A stretch of DNA of 64,000 bases from the NCBI GenBank assembly GCA_025054775.1, contig JANWZA010000057.1, forward strand, positions 25,176-89,175, in the 5' to 3' direction. The stretch comes from Microscillaceae bacterium (GTDB taxonomy: Bacteria > Bacteroidota > Bacteroidia > Cytophagales > Microscillaceae). The notes beneath the pieces were generated by a model. That model was not told the origin of the DNA and did no database searches. It was given only the letters and a program-made list of their open reading frames with translations. Shown here one piece after another: positions 63,926-64,000 of this stretch (the stretch's first letter is position 1; each line of letters begins with the position of its first letter). The position numbers were made by a program, and so were the translations under genes.

Positions 63926-64000
63926 TTACTTGTTTTTATTTATTTCCTCTTCTGACAAGAAGTTGCCCACGTCTTCGCAATGCCAATGGCGTTTTTTAGG
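63926..64000 (-). CDS. Possible 3' end of a gene entering from the right
   Basis: The minus-strand frame is open from the window edge for 24 codons and ends at TAA 63926-63928: R-H-W-H-C-E-D-V-G-N-F-L-S-E-E-E-I-N-K-N-K. The ending is protein-like (acidic/basic tail, Trp-His-Cys cluster) and a palindrome lies about 300 bases downstream. It is too short to name. Confidence 0.4.
   Translation of the reverse strand, partial: PKKRHWHCEDVGNFLSEEEINKNK

Overview
The window looks like chromosomal DNA of an AT-rich Bacteroidota bacterium, most likely from the Cytophagales side of the phylum. The evidence is the set of TAnnTTTG-type -7 promoter boxes, a TonB receptor with a carboxypeptidase-regulatory N-domain beside a HYC_CC_PP-like protein, the rpmG-DUF4295 pair, many small lipoproteins and TPR proteins, and a large HAMP/GAF/multi-PAS receptor. 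Genus and species cannot be decided from the sequence alone. The gene content is that of a free-living heterotroph: single genes for lysine (lysA), proline (proC) and histidine (hisB) synthesis, glycine cleavage (gcvH) and haem (hemJ-like), plus recA, topA, hisS, efp, hslV and hflX.

Layout. 1-7.4 kb: 3' end of a HYC_CC_PP-like metal-associated protein, its TonB receptor, a thioredoxin-fold protein, a polytopic membrane protein, yidD, DUF4197 and DUF1207 proteins. 7.6-11 kb: minus-strand genes for an NAD(P)-binding protein, a dienoyl-CoA isomerase-like crotonase, a small membrane protein, LptC and a TPR protein. 11-18.8 kb: a DUF4231/SLATT-like two-TM protein, a 2OG-Fe(II) oxygenase, a CAP-domain protein, an M1 peptidase, a TPR lipoprotein and a prolyl oligopeptidase. 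18.8-20.7 kb: a scar, with an IS1-family element whose transposase needs a -1 frameshift, followed by decayed pieces of a radical SAM/SPASM gene, an O-methyltransferase gene and a probable WG-repeat gene. 20.7-24.9 kb: a 1407-residue exported TPR-CHAT (caspase-like) protein. 25-33.5 kb: poorly characterised envelope proteins around recA. 33.6-37.6 kb: topA, an EVE-domain gene and a CcrM-like orphan adenine methyltransferase with a RAMA-like tail. 37.6-44 kb: proC, histone-deacetylase-like, glutathione peroxidase, AI-2E transporter family, gcvH and saccharopine dehydrogenase-like genes. 44-48.7 kb: a 1230-residue multi-PAS receptor without an output domain, then a second, degenerate IS1-family copy in opposite orientation. 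48.7-53.2 kb: lysA, an ATP-grasp-like protein with a Lys/Ser/Thr tail, hemJ-like, a small Sm/SH3-like protein, hslV and tRNA-Asp. 53.3-64 kb: two unknowns, an SDR, hflX, rpmG/DUF4295, a PAP2-like membrane protein, hisS, efp, yceI, hisB and the 3' tip of one more gene.

Most intergenic spaces hold simple stem-loop terminators, several of them bidirectional between convergent genes. I found no CRISPR array, prophage, rRNA or complete defence island. The best candidates for something undescribed are: the eroded radical SAM/methyltransferase/WG locus beside the exported TPR-CHAT protein; the SLATT-like gene standing alone; the topA-EVE/adenine-methyltransferase arrangement; the output-less PAS receptor; and a basic exported protein with five [YF]xG repeats. 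All functional statements rest on motif recognition by eye; no search was run.
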